Below are positions 53,247 through 64,000 of a DNA stretch of 64,000 nucleotides, in pieces (within the stretch, counting starts at the first letter, position 1; the number at the start of each line of letters is the position of its first letter). Position numbers and translations under genes: made by a program. The DNA lies in assembly GCA_043228905.1 (NCBI GenBank), contig JBHGNT010000015.1, forward strand, positions 14,942,001 to 15,006,000. The letters are read 5' to 3'. The DNA comes from Azolla caroliniana. Lineage: Eukaryota > Polypodiophyta. The notes beneath the pieces are model-generated. The model was not told the origin of the DNA and ran no database searches. It saw nothing but the letters and a program-made list of their open reading frames with translations.

Positions 53247-53935
53247 TGTGAAAGTTAATACGCGGAAGCTTTGACAAAACTGGTTACACTTGATAGCAAT
53301 AGAGAATAAACACAAGTTTAATGGAAGCTTAGAAAAAATAGTTCATGGGAGAGACCAAGAGAGCAGGATAACATAAACTCAATTAAAAATAGTAGTGCTC
53401 TCTATATATAATGTGCTTAGTGAGCACATTTATAGAAGTCCTGAGAAAGGAGTAACAGAAGTACTGACGTCCTCCCACCTAGCTCGCTCTCCTCGTCTGG
53501 TCTAGTTCTGCTTCCTGCGATTTGTCCAGTTCTGCGCTCCTCGATCTTTTTGGTCAATTTCTCTGCTCATAAGGCCCTTCTCAGCTCCTTCGTTGTTTTG
53601 ACTTTCACACTCCTCGACTCGTCGGTCCCTCTGCGTCGATGTTGGTTTCCGTTGCCTCCTCGTTCGTTTGGCCTTCTATTGATTCGACTCCTCCAAATCG
53701 ACTACATATGATTCGTTCTAGCTCTTGTCCAAATTGGTAGTCTCCAATTCTTCTTCAACCTTTAGGCCCTTCACCACGTCGGACCACGTTCGGGTCTTGG
53801 CCTTCTCCTTCCCGTCGGCTTGGTTCTTCTTGACTCTACCGCCGTCGCCGCTTGTTTGGATCTGCCGACTTCTTTTGTTGACTCAGCTTCCTTTTTCTTC
53901 TTGTCTCCTCCAATTTCGGCTGTTTCTGGTATCGA
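53247..53935 (-). mobile_element. copia LTR and 3' coding remnant (third copy)
   Basis: Starts tgtgaaagttaatacgcgg, like the end of the copia-2 LTR, shares ttagtgagcac and agaagtcct landmarks, then continues in the charged-tail region matching blocks A and B (ttcaccacgtcggaccacg). Internal truncation near 53470. Confidence 0.65.
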
Positions 53936-55387
53936 CGCAAGATGACACGTTGTTAGAGATGGGCATGGGAGGCATCCCAATATTCAGAACTCTACCATAT
54001 GCTCATGAGTAGCGATTGCGCCACTACATGGAAGAGATTACGGAAACCAAGACTACAAACACCCATTGAAAATCCCGAAACCTGGCACACATACATACAG
54101 AGAGACTTTTCGAAATCCCAAACCAACCAACCATTCCAATGCCTTCTACACCTTGACCTACCGTGAGGACACTCTAGGGTCGCGAAGGTCATAAAGAAAT
54201 TACAACATAGGAAGTCCATGGACCACAGAGGATTTCAAGTAGAACACATCATACATGCGAGAGAGTGCTTAGCTCCCTTGCTCACTCTAATCTTTAATAG
54301 TGCCCTCGCGAAGTGTTTTCCACCACAATGGACTATGAACACAGTGACCCCCATACATAAAGTGGGGGACCCCATGGACCCAAATACATATAGAATCATT
54401 ATGATAGGTCATACCCTTGCTAAATTATATGGTGTAGTAATGCAGGCAAAGCTTAGGGATTATATGGAGACCCTAAATGTTCGCGCACCTTAACATATTG
54501 GCATTAGACGATCATATCTTCACAGTTATATGCTTAATTGACTAAACTAAGGCTCGCAAGAAGAAGTTGTATTGTTATTTTGTGAACTTCCGCAAAGCCT
54601 TTGACATTGTCCCTAAGGAGTGGTTGTTTTGATCGGCTTAAAATCTTGAGGATACCAGATGACATGGTTTGGGCCATCTACGCACTATATGAACAAGTGT
54701 TTGGGTGTGTTCAATGCCCATGTGGCCTATCCAATTGTTTCACCAACACTATTGGATTAAAACAAGGTTGCCCCCTATCTGCCAGTCTTTTTGGGATCTA
54801 CATTGACGAGATCACAAATTTTATTGCTTGTAAGGGAGGCAACGGAGTTGTCCTTCGGGATACGTAGGTTCGTATCTTGCTCTATGCAGATGACATAGTT
54901 TTACTCTCTGAATCCGAACATGACCTACAAAGGCACCTTAATAGCTTAGATTACTTTTGTGCACAATGAGGATTGACAGTGAATTTAGGCAAAACTAAAC
55001 TCCTTATCTTCCACATATCGGCCCAAGTTAGAGGTAAGTGTCACCTAACTATCTACCATAACCCAATTGAGGTGGTTGGATCATATCTTTATCTCGGAGT
55101 CACTTTTAATGACTGCTCAGGTAAAGTTTTGATGACATAAGCAGCGAACGATAGACTTACGAGACGAGATGCATGCCTCTCACTCCTCGAGATACAATAC
55201 CATGAAGCATACTTTCAAGAGACATGGACTAAAGGGTGGCTCTTTGACTCATTACTGACTCCCTACCTCATGTATGCATCAGTAGCTTGGGCTCTAGGAT
55301 TACCATCTTTCATGTGGATGCAATTAGAGAAACCATTGGTGATAATGGTATCACTCCAACACCGAAGCAAACCGATAGTACCAGATA
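53936..55387 (+). pseudogene. LINE reverse transcriptase remnant (third copy)
   Basis: The longest of the LINE copies: HIIHARECLAPLLTLIFNSA (54240), GHTLAKLYGVVMQAKL (54410), GLKQGCPLSASLFGIYIDEI (54760), LLYADDIVLLSES (54880), NLGKTKLLIFH (54985), YLYLGVTF (55090), then TKGWLFDSLLTPYLMYAS (55235). It lacks some lesions of blocks A and B and so is an independent, older or separately decayed copy. It stops at 55387, four bases before a tRNA-Asn. Confidence 0.82.
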
Positions 55388-55391
55388 ATGT

Positions 55392-55465
55392 CGCTCCAAG
55401 GAGGGCTTGAACCCCTGACCTTATGCTTAACAGCCATACACTGTAGCCAACTGAGCTATTGAACT
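55392..55465 (-). pseudogene. tRNA-Asn(GTT) pseudogene
   Basis: Acceptor end (gaact) and D arm changed; T arm ggagg/ccct mismatch. Confidence 0.7.
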
Positions 55466-55567
55466 ATGTAAATCTTACACAAAATTAGGTTTCTGATTAG
55501 CTTTTATAATACTTGGTAATAAAGAATTGTTAACACTAAATGAAAACAATTAATATTCCTATATTTA

Positions 55568-56016
55568 TGTTGAGAGACAAGCTCAACATCGGCCGGATCA
55601 GCTGAAGAAGCCGAGGACCGTATCGGTTGGAACCGATCAGTTAGGCCGAGTGCGTAAACCGGTACGCAGACCGGTGCGTAGGTAGGGCCGGATTGGTGCG
55701 TAAACCGGGAGGCCGTTAAGAAAGATATTCCGTGAGGAATATATTTGGGAGTTAGTGTAGGAGCTCTCAATGAGCATTGAAGTACTGTCAGTACTTCTGT
55801 CAGTCCTTCTAGGACTTGTATAAAAGTGTTCATTGAACACACATATGTATAGAGTGTAGTGAATCAAGTTTTTGTTGAATATAGTTCTTGTGTTCTCTCT
55901 CTCTCACTCTCTCTGTCTCTCCCGCGTATACTGCATAAGCTCAAGCTCTCCATTAAACTTGAGTGTTCTTCCTTCTGTTCGGTCTTCATACTTGCTTCCG
56001 CACGCTACTTTCTACA
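55568..56016 (+). repeat. copia-3 5' LTR (449 bp)
   Basis: Same family as the copia-2 LTRs, with a longer variable middle part (cggtacgcagaccggtgcg region) and a short CT repeat (55896-55922). Confidence 0.9.
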
Positions 56017-56028
56017 TGGTATCAGAGC
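56017..56028 (+). promoter_or_regulatory. copia-3 primer binding site, initiator tRNA-Met
   Basis: TGGTATCAGAGC abuts the LTR directly. Confidence 0.92.
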
Positions 56029-56088
56029 GCGAGGGTTGAGAACCTCTCTGCAGCCGACACAACTTGATGAAGAAGAACAAGAAGAACG

Positions 56089-57867
56089 ATGGATAGAGGC
56101 ATGGCAAGCTCGCTTCCAACAGAGAAGCTCGACAGAACCAACTACGCGTCTTGGTCCTACAAGATGCACCAGTACCTGCTCGGGCACGGCTACTGGAGTT
56201 ATGTCGAAGAAGCTAATGACGCGGCACCTGAATCGACACACAGAGACTTCCCGTCGTGGGAGCAATTGGCGAGCAGGGTATTATACTGCTTCGCGTCGTG
56301 TGTGGGCGAACAACTATTGAGCTATGTTCGGGATGCAAAGACGCCAAAGGGTGTGTGGGAAAATCTGAAGAAGATTTTCGCCGCGAGCACCACAGCCAAG
56401 AAGCTTCAGCTCCGACAAGAGTTGAGCAACCTACGACAACGCGACTTGTCGGTGGCGGACTATACCTCGAAGATCAAGGATATCTGCGACTCCCTCACCT
56501 CCATAAAGGTGAACATCCAGGAGAGTGAGATGGTCCAGATCTGTCTCGGAGGTTTGGCGTCGAAGTTCGGAGCGTTCCGAACGGTTGTGTGTACCCGGGG
56601 GAATACACCGTCCTTTTTCGACTTATAGTCAATGCTCCTGGTAGAGGAGAACCACGCGGGTGCGTCTACAAGCACGCACACCGACACCAGAATGTTGTAC
56701 ACAGAGGAAGATAGGCCCCGTGGACGTGGAGGACGAGGCGAGTCGGCGCGCAATGGAGGCGGCCGACGAGATCAAGGAAGAAGGCACCGAAGTGATGCCG
56801 ACAGCAACTCCGGACCCTCCGGAAACAGGGGGAGTCGAAGCGATGAGAACCGGCAAGGGAAGGCCATCGCGGAGTGCTGGTATTGTGGCAAGAAAGGCTA
56901 CAGGGAAAGTGAGTGTTGGAAGAAGCGTGCCGAGTCGGAGAGAACCGGTTCCGGAAACGGCTTCGGACATACCGACAAAGGAAATCGGTAGCGATCGCAC
57001 TACGCCGAAGACTACGGGAGAGCCGGAGAAGGGACTGCCTTCATGACGAGACACGAAGCAAACTCAATGAAACAGACCACCCTGAGATTGGACGAGGTGT
57101 GGTACGTAGACTCCGGAGCATCAAACCACATGACGAGCCGTAACAAGTGGTTCTCGTACCTTGAAAAGCCAATACAACCTGGAGTAGTCGCAGTTGGAGA
57201 CGACACTCCGCATCCGATCGCGAATGTTAGAGAAGTTCCCCTTAGCCATGTTGGGCAGAAAGGGAAACTCATGAACGTGGTGCACGTTCCGACAATCACG
57301 AAGAACTTGGTCTCGGTCGGATAGATCGTCGACCAAGGGATGGAGGTTCTGTTTACACACCTTGGGTGCTTCATTGAGGAAGAAGGCCGTGTGATTGCGC
57401 AAGGGCGCAAAGACGAGAGGATGTTCATCCTCGACTCCACTAACGGCGGCACCACAATGTTCGTGAAGGGACAAAAATCCGAGTTGGACATTGACTTGTG
57501 CCACAAGCGGATAGGCCACGTCAACCACCAGCGGCTTCAAGATCTGCAATCGAAACAGGTAGTGTTCGGATTGCCCAAATTTAGTGGCCGAAAGGCACAA
57601 ATTTGTGTAGCCTGCAGCTCGGGAAGCAACACCGACTTCCTTTCCCCAACGAGCGCAACCGGAGCCGGAACAAGCTCGACCTTATACACTCCAATGTGTG
57701 GGGGCCGGCACAAAATGTTAGTCTTGGCGGGAGCTGATATTTCGTCTCCTTCATCAACGACCACACGCGGCACACGTGGATCTACCTCATTGAAAGGAAG
57801 AGCGAATTCTTCGACTATTTCCAGGACCTCAAAGGGTTCGTGGAAACGGAAACGGGACGAAAGATCA
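56089..57867 (+). pseudogene. copia-3 Gag, protease and integrase N-terminus
   Basis: Gag starts MDRGMASSLPTEKLDRTNYA and is open to 56628, where a small insertion and stop (GNTPSFFDL) interrupt it. The zinc knuckle CWYCGKKGYRESEC lies near 56877 and the protease WYVDSGASNHMT near 57100; a TAG after DKGNR (56990) is private to this copy. The TAG after NLVSVG (57322) and the one-base deletion after ICVAC (about 57615) are shared with copia-2. The integrase first catalytic segment is therefore out of frame up to the nested solo LTR. Confidence 0.87.
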
Positions 57868-58488
57868 TGTTGGGAGACAGGTCCCTCCGGATGGGAAGGG
57901 AGAAGAGCAGTGCCGGATGGGAAACGGTATGAACCGGATGGTGTAGGCCCGGTATGAACCGGATGGGGAGTACCCGACTACGGAGAGCCGGATGGTGCAG
58001 GCCCGGTATGAACCAGAGGAAGAGACATATTCGTAAATATGTTTCTGAGAGCCCATCGAGGCTACATTTGTAAATAGCCGAAAAGTCATATTAGTATAAA
58101 TATGACTTAGGGCAAACTTTTTGTGTGTCGTTTTTTGTTGTTGTTATTCTTCCTTGTTGGTGCAAGAAGAAGTGAGAGCGCGTAACTGTACAGAGAGAGA
58201 GGGAGAGAGACGAGGTCGTTGCCTCTGTTGTAACCGCCGCCTGTTGCGAAGATCTGAGAGCACGAGGTCGTTGCCTCAGTGAACTCACTGTTGTATATTC
58301 CTACATAGTGACAGTTTGCAGCTTGTGGGCTGCCGTGGTTTTTTTCCCTATTTTGGGGTTTTCCACGTAAACCTCCTGTGTACCATTTCTCCCTTTTGTG
58401 TCGCAGTTCATTACCTGTTTTTTCTGTGTATGAAAAGAATCTCGGTTGTGGCCGAGCGTCGGACATAAGGAACGTCGAGTTCCCTACA
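57868..58488 (+). mobile_element. solo LTR nested in copia-3 integrase (621 bp)
   Basis: TGTTGGGAGACAGG to TCCCTACA, flanked by gatca at 57863-57867 and 58489-58493. Same site, same orientation relative to the host frame and same target duplication as the one in copia-2; it is shorter by part of the 54-bp internal repeat. Confidence 0.92.
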
Positions 58489-58493
58489 GATCA

Positions 58494-59685
58494 AGTGCCT
58501 GTGGTCGGATGGCGGGAAAGAGTACTTTTGTGGTCAATTCAACGGTTATCTACAACAAATGGGAATTCAGCGCGAATTCAGTTGTAGATACACGCCGGAG
58601 CAGAACGGCGTGGCCGAGAGAAAGAATCGGTCAGTTGTGGAAGCGGCACAGGCAATGATGGAGGAGAAGAGCCTGCCCAAGTTCTACTGGGCCAAGGCGG
58701 TAAGGACCGCGGTATACATCCAGAACCGGATCGGAGACAAAGTGTTGGCGCACGAGCTATATTTCGGAACGAAGCCGAACTTGCGACACTTGAGGGTGTT
58801 CAGTAGCATTGCGTATGTGCATGTACCGAAGGAGAAAAGGAGGAAGCTGGACGCAAAGGCCGAGAAATGCATCTTGGTCGGTTACTACGACGAGCAGAAG
58901 GGTTATAAGTGCTATAATCCTCGCACCAAACAAGCGCGTGTTAGCCGCGACGTTGTGTTTGACGAGTCCGCGTCCTGGTACCAGCCCCCGACTCCGAACG
59001 CCGACTCTAATCCGAGTTCTGACGATGAGGTCAGCGAGGCCGAGATGCCTCCGGATGAGCCCGAAATCGAGACCCGTGAAGAGAGTCCGATTTCACTCCG
59101 GTTAGGTGGACCGATTGGACGACTGAGTCGGTACGACCAGTCCGATGAAGAGCCGACGAGTAGTGGAGACTCGGTCATGCATTCCCCGCGCAGGAAGCCG
59201 AGGAGACGGCTTACGCGCAAAGAGAAAGGGAAGAAGAAGGTGTCGGATTCCGGCACGGATAGGAACGAGTCAGACCGACGCGAGTCCGACTCTGAGGGAA
59301 CCGGTGACGAGTCTTTGAAGGTGAAGTCCGCGTCGACCGAGAAGGCCTCAACATCGGCTAATGTGAGATTACGCCAATCTACCCGCCAGAAGAATCATGT
59401 TTTGCGGTTCGGATACAACGAGTACATGGCGCATCATTATGCGTACATGACCCGTGTTGCGGAAGTGCGTGAGCCGGAGAGCTACGCAGAAGCGGCTAAA
59501 GATGCGAATTGGCGTGCCGCGATGGAGGAAGAGATGCACGCATTGGCGGAGAACGAGACCTGGGACCTCATTGACGCTCCAAAAGGGGTAAAACCGATCG
59601 GTTGTAGGTGGGTTTACAAAGTCAAGTACAACACCGATGGCTCGGTCAACCGGTACAAGGCTCGGCTAGTGGCAAAGGGCTACGC
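58494..59685 (+). pseudogene. copia-3 integrase core and start of reverse transcriptase
   Basis: From the solo LTR the frame runs open for about 395 codons: CLWSDGGKEYF, NGVAERKNRSVVEAA, LRHLRVFSSIAYVHVPKEKR, a long acidic/serine-rich spacer, then CRWVYKVKYNTDGSVNRYKA. It is cut at 59685 by the second solo LTR, just after the KGY motif. Confidence 0.85.
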
Positions 59686-60471
59686 TGTCGCGTTGTTACG
59701 CGCGTGCTTGGAGAAAGGCGGGACCACGGGGGTCTTGGACTAGGGATTGACGGAGCATAGGAAGTTGTGCTTCACCGTTTCCGGGGATCCCAGAAGAACA
59801 CTGGAAGCGACCAAAGGGAGAGAGAGAAAGAGAGGGAGCGCGCGCTTAACATCGACTCACGCACACACACGCACACAAACACACATGCCGACCCGACTCA
59901 CGCCCTTATGTACAGGAAATGCAGGAAAGGGGAAGCACGCGACACCAACGAAGACGCGAATATACACAGACAGACGCAAACGGATATATATATATATATA
60001 TAAGAAGAATACATTCTCGGCGTCGAGCCAGACCGAGGTAGGTTGCAGTAGTCGTCAGCTACCAAGCCGCCGGTCGGGGCGCTCATGGGCTCGTCACGCC
60101 GAGCAGGGTCTTGCGCAAGAGATGAGCTGAAACAAACCCTAAGCGAACACGAAGGGGGGAGAAGAAGAAGAAGAAGAAGAAGAAATGTAACTAACCCTAA
60201 ATCTAACGGTATAAACTCTAACTCAAAAATGGGCAACCCCTTTCACAAAGGGCGTTCCCTTCCTTTTATAGAACAAGGAAAGGGGTGCGTTACAATGTGG
60301 GATAAATCCCGACTTACATGGGATCGTCTGTCCCGACTTGACTACTCTTCGGCGCCATAAAGGCGCCCTCATTATTCACACTAAATATACATGGGTGCGT
60401 ACACACGCTGCACCCCGCCGATGTAGCCAATGTTCCCCGGTTTCTGCCTCTGGCCGAAATTCTTCACGACA
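59686..60471 (-). mobile_element. solo LTR or LTR-like insert in copia-3 reverse transcriptase (786 bp)
   Basis: The insert starts TGTCG and ends CGACA, flanked by acgc at 59682-59685 and 60472-60475. Its host reading frame continues on the right with QKHGIDYDE. The best TATA box, CTATAAAAGG, is on the minus strand near 60268, so I orient it that way. It holds purine-rich, (CA)n, (TA)n and AAG-repeat stretches near 59815-60185 and no coding region. It is unrelated to the other LTRs here. Confidence 0.75.
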
Positions 60472-61664
60472 ACGCGCAGAAACACGGCATCGACTACGAT
60501 GAGACATTTGCGCCGGTCGCGAAAATGACGACCGTCCGGGTTATGCTCGCAGTAGCCGCGGCCAAGGGGTGGCACCTACATCAAATGGATGTAAAGAATG
60601 CGTTCCTGCAAGGTGACCTTGAGGAACAAGTGTACATGGTACAGCCCCCCGGATTTCACTCCGGAACGAACTCCTCGGCGGTATGCCGACTGAAGAAGTC
60701 CCTTTACGGACTGAAGCAAGCCCCGCGTGCCTGGAACGCAAAGATCATGCAACAACTGCGTCGGATGGGCTTCGTCACGTCAAAACCGGACTCTTCCCTG
60801 TTCATCCAGAAAGGTCGACTCGGACCAGTTAGTATTTTACTATATGTTAATGACTTGGTCATCGCCGGCGCCGACCTAGGTGAAATCGACCGCGTGAAGC
60901 TCTAGCTTCCGGCATCGTTCGACATAAAGGATCTGGGGGACATTCATTACTTCCTCGGGATCGAAGTGATCCGTACCCCCGAAGGCATATTGATCAGCCA
61001 ACGTCACTACGTGCTGAGTATGATCTTCAAATTCGGGATGGCCGACTGTAAGTCCGTCTCGACTCCTCTGGACAGAACCGTCAAGCTTCGTCCCGATACG
61101 GGAAAGGTATGCGACTCGACGAGGTTCCGACAAATTGTCGGAAGCCTCATATACTTGACCATCACCCGACCCGACCTCAGTTATCCGGTCGGGGTGATCA
61201 GTCAGTTCATGGCGCGACCTACCGAGGAGCACCTTCAGTGTGCGCAACGCGTACTGCGGTACGTAAGTGGCACTAAGGACCGCGGACTGCTATATCGGAC
61301 CGGTGTAGCCACGCAGTTAGTCGCCTACACCGATGCTAATTGGGCTGGCAACGTCGCCGATCGCCGATCCACGTCTGGATACGCGTTCTCCCTCGGGAGT
61401 GCCGCGATCGCGTGGAGTAGTAAGAAGCAGCCGACAGTTGCACTGTCGAGCACCGAAGCTGAGTACCGAGGAGCGGCTGTCGCGACATGCGAAGCCATAT
61501 GGTTGAAGCGGCTACTTACGAAATTGCAAGAGGAGGTGTCAGATTCGACGACGATCTACTGCGACAACCTCAACAGCATCCAACTCGCGAAAAACCCCGT
61601 TTTCCACGCACGGACCAAGCACATTGAGGTGCATTACCATTTCGTCCGTGAGCGTGTCCTTTCC
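60472..61664 (+). pseudogene. copia-3 reverse transcriptase palm and RNase H
   Basis: Shows KMTTVRVMLAVAAAKGWHLH, MDVKNAFLQGDLEEQVYM and LYGLKQAPRAWN. The catalytic YVDD is YVND here, so the polymerase aspartate pair is lost; copia-2 keeps it. A TAG at 60903 precedes the connection domain. RNase H (60966-61664) is open with STEAEYRGAAVATCEA and YCDNLNSIQLAKN, then ends abruptly at VRERVLSG. Confidence 0.87.
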
Positions 61665-61841
61665 GGTAATTATGTCTTGTTTGTGAATGAAGAAATAGCT
61701 CCCTAGTGCAAGGTTTCTTGTATTTTGAATTCATTAATACGAATTGTCTATACCATATTATTTGAACCTTAATTTGTTGGACTACCTTTTGTATGTGGCA
61801 ATATCGAAGGCTTTTCTATGTGGTGTTTGTATCAAGAAGGT

Positions 61842-61915
61842 GCTTTCGTAGCTTAGTTGGTGAGAACACCTGTTTAGTAAGCAGGAGGTTTTGAGTTCAA
61901 CTCTCAATGAAAGCA
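61842..61915 (+). tRNA. tRNA-Thr(AGT), D-stem mismatch
   Basis: Full-length 74 nt; acceptor, anticodon and T stems pair; one C-A mismatch in the D stem. Anticodon loop TTAGTAA. Confidence 0.68.
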
Positions 61916-62197
61916 AGCCTAAGTTGTGCTTTTCCCTCATTTAGTTTGATATGTTTTGTTAGTGTATTATATATGCATCGTATTTCAACTTTAAAATAGA
62001 CCTTGTTGTGAATGCAATTTTGCTAAACCATTAAGTCGTTACAATATGTCGAGCCCTAACACTTTTATAGATCGATCAATCGTCTTGCTTTAGTAACATA
62101 CATATATTATAAAACAATCATCATATATTCATGTCGTTTTTATGTAGTTCGTATTTATAGGCTCAAGTAGATGGTTGAGTATCTAATCTTGACATCT

Positions 62198-62271
62198 TGC
62201 GCCCAGCAAGGCTGGAACCTCGGATCTTAGAGTTAATAGTCATCCGCTCCAGCCAACTGAGCTATTGAAGC
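62198..62271 (-). pseudogene. tRNA-Asn-like pseudogene (ATT loop)
   Basis: Faces the tRNA-Thr at 61842; acceptor 3' strand and T arm altered. Confidence 0.65.
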
Positions 62272-62971
62272 ACGTAAATTTTGCACATAATTAGGTTTCT
62301 AATTACCTTTTAAATATCAATTGGTCGGTTCCGGCAATTAATATGCGGAAGATATGTAGTTTTGCTTGAAATGAACGGAACCTCCACCTCATGCCATTAT
62401 TATCATTGAAAAAATATAATTGCTTCCCTCAATTAAATCTCTAATGTTTTTTAACAAATATTTGTTGACTCTCAAGGAACGCAATCACTAATCACACATT
62501 TATCTGACTTATTTTTGGATTTCTTTTTTCACGCATAAATTATGTCTTATTTCTTAATAAAGAATTAGCTACCGAGTCCGAAGCCCCTTCTAGTTTTAAT
62601 TGATTAATCCAAATGATTTACTTTGAGGTGTTTTTTTAGTGTATTATATATGCATCGTATTTCAATCTTAAAAGAGACATTGTTTTCCTTATCTGTGAAT
62701 CCAATTCTTCTATCCCATTGTGGCGTTACAATTTCGTCGACCGGAACACTTCTATAGATAGATCGATTTTTAAATCCTCTCAAAGTTTTTGCTGAGGATT
62801 CAAAGTAGGGTATGCCCGTCCTTGTTTTTTAATTTGTGTATCTTGTTAGCTAACTTCTAATTAAATACATGACTTATATTATAAAACAATCATAATATGT
62901 TCATGTGGTTTTTTATGTAGTTCATATTGATAGGTTCAAGTACATGGGTTTAATATGTAATCTTGACATGC
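62272..62971. other. tRNA-flank type spacer, no gene
   Basis: Colinear with 52674-53246, including ggaacctccacctcatg and the ttgttgactctcaa segment. Confidence 0.7.
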
Positions 62972-63046
62972 TGCTCCAAGGAGGGGTTTGAACCTTCAAC
63001 CTTGTGCTTAATAACCATACACTCTAGCCAACTGAGCTACTGTACT
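62972..63046 (-). pseudogene. tRNA-Asn-like pseudogene
   Basis: Extra G in the T arm, ATT loop, acceptor end lost. Confidence 0.65.
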
Positions 63047-63361
63047 GTACGTAATTCTTGTTTGAAAATTAGGTCTCTCATTACCTTTTATGATACTTGG
63101 TAATAAAGAATTGTGGACGCTAAATGAAAGAAATCAATAATCCTATATTTAGCTAACTTATTTGCAGATGTCTTTTTTGTGCATGGTAATTATGTCTTTT
63201 TTGTGAATAAAGAAATAGCTCCCGAGTGCAAGGTTCCTTGTATTTTGAATTCTTTAATACGAATTGTCTATACGAAATGATTTGAACCTCAATTTGCTGG
63301 ACTATCTTTTGTATGTGGCAATATCGAAGACTTTTCTATGTGGTGTTTACCTTAAGAAGGT
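63047..63361. other. tRNA-Thr upstream spacer
   Basis: Carries the same approach sequence as other tRNA-Thr copies (atttgaacctcaatttg, gacttttctatgtgg, aagaaggtg). No gene. Confidence 0.7.
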
Positions 63362-63435
63362 GCTTTTGTAGCTCAGTTGGTTAGAGCACCTGTTTAGTAA
63401 GTGGGAGGTTTTGAGTTCAACTCTCAATGAAAGCA
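63362..63435 (+). tRNA. tRNA-Thr(AGT), best preserved copy
   Basis: All arms pair when wobbles are allowed (two in the acceptor, three in the anticodon stem). A box TAGCTCAGTTGG, T loop TTCAACT. Confidence 0.72.
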
Positions 63436-63727
63436 AACCCAAGTCATGCTTTTCCCTCATTTAGTTTGATGTGTTTTTTTAGTGTATTATATATGCATCG
63501 TATTTTAATCTTTAAATAGACCTTGTTGTCTTTATCTTTGAATCCAATTTTGCTAAACCATTATGTCGTTACAATTTTTCGAGACGGAACACTTCTATAG
63601 ATCTATCGATCGCCCTACTTTAGAAACATATGTAGATTATAAAACAATCATCATATATTTATGTCGTTTTTATGTAGTTCATATTTTGAGGTTGAAGTAC
63701 ATGGTTGAATATCTAACCTCGACATAT

Positions 63728-63801
63728 CGCGGCAAAGACGGCTTGACCCTCTTATCTTATGGTTAACAGCTATACGCTCTAGCCATTGTGTTATTACAAT
63801 T
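63728..63801 (-). pseudogene. tRNA-Asn(GTT) pseudogene
   Basis: Faces the tRNA-Thr at 63362; anticodon loop TTAACAG on plus gives GTT, other arms degraded. Confidence 0.6.
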
Positions 63802-64000
63802 TGTTGAGTTGGAACACTTCTATATATCAATCGATTTTTACGTCCCCTTAAAGTTTTTGTTGAGCATTCAGAGCAGGGTATACCCGTTTTTCTTTTTTAG
63901 TGCATGTATCTTGTAGGCTAACTTCTAATGAAATACATGCAATAACATGGTTTGTATTCTCATCGTGCTTTAATAACATATGTAGATTATCAAAATAATC

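Larger units (their letters stand above)
55568..61664 (+). mobile_element. copia-3: defective Ty1/copia element, 3' end missing
   Basis: Begins with a 449-bp 5' LTR (TGTTGAGAGACAAGC to TTTCTACA) and an initiator tRNA-Met primer site. Coding sequence matches copia-2 closely. It ends at 61664 inside RNase H, with no 3' LTR; the tRNA-type flank resumes after losing about 35 bp, so a deletion removed the end. It carries two solo LTRs: one in integrase shared with copia-2, one in reverse transcriptase private to this copy. Confidence 0.92.

Noticed and set aside
59747-60360. Open frames inside the 786-bp insert
   Set aside because: They consist of Arg/Thr/His runs from simple repeats.

Overview
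This window is a transposon-dense, non-coding-rich stretch of a plant nuclear genome. I infer a land plant from Ty1/copia elements primed by initiator tRNA-Met, a Ty3/gypsy element, a LINE, tRNA-derived SINE-like heads, spliced genes, and a transposase-like family with a GHGKGxxDG motif that I associate, from memory only, with mosses, lycophytes and similar plants. No organism can be named from the sequence alone. Nothing looks prokaryotic or organellar.

Layout. 1-10.6 kb: a decayed Ty3/gypsy element (minus strand) interrupted in its integrase by a young, apparently intact Ty1/copia element (657-5953). 10.6-26 kb: a gene region holding two halves of a GHGKG transposase-like gene (10.86-12.10 and 17.83-18.71 kb, plus strand), split by a block of copia remnant, LINE remnant and tRNA copies. 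Facing it on the minus strand are a coiled-coil RING-H2 protein gene (24.69-23.52 kb) and a spliced, repeat-rich protein gene (22.19-20.41 kb). The non-coding DNA here is full of minisatellites and of a palindromic TTAGTACTAA-like motif. 26-28.4 kb: gypsy and SINE-like fragments. 28.4-34.4 kb: a second copy of the copia/LINE/tRNA block running into a tRNA-Asn array. 34.4-40.7 kb: a defective copia element inserted in that array. 40.7-50.6 kb: a long, very regular tandem array of tRNA-Asn(GUU) genes. 50.6-55.5 kb: more LINE, copia and tRNA fragments. 55.6-61.7 kb: a third copia element, a sister of the second. 61.7-64 kb: paired tRNA-Thr/tRNA-Asn copies in their conserved spacer.

Main points. 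About 50 tRNA-Asn copies lie on the minus strand. From 42.1 to 50.4 kb they repeat with an exact 686-bp period, each period holding one perfect and one weaker tRNA gene. Five tRNA-Thr(AGU) copies each face a tRNA-Asn copy tail to tail. The two defective copia elements share a solo LTR nested inside integrase, with its target duplication, plus a frameshift and a nonsense codon; they therefore descend from one already broken element that was moved in trans. The GHGKG gene and its two convergent neighbours may be parts of one undescribed DNA transposon; this is a hypothesis, not a demonstrated fact.
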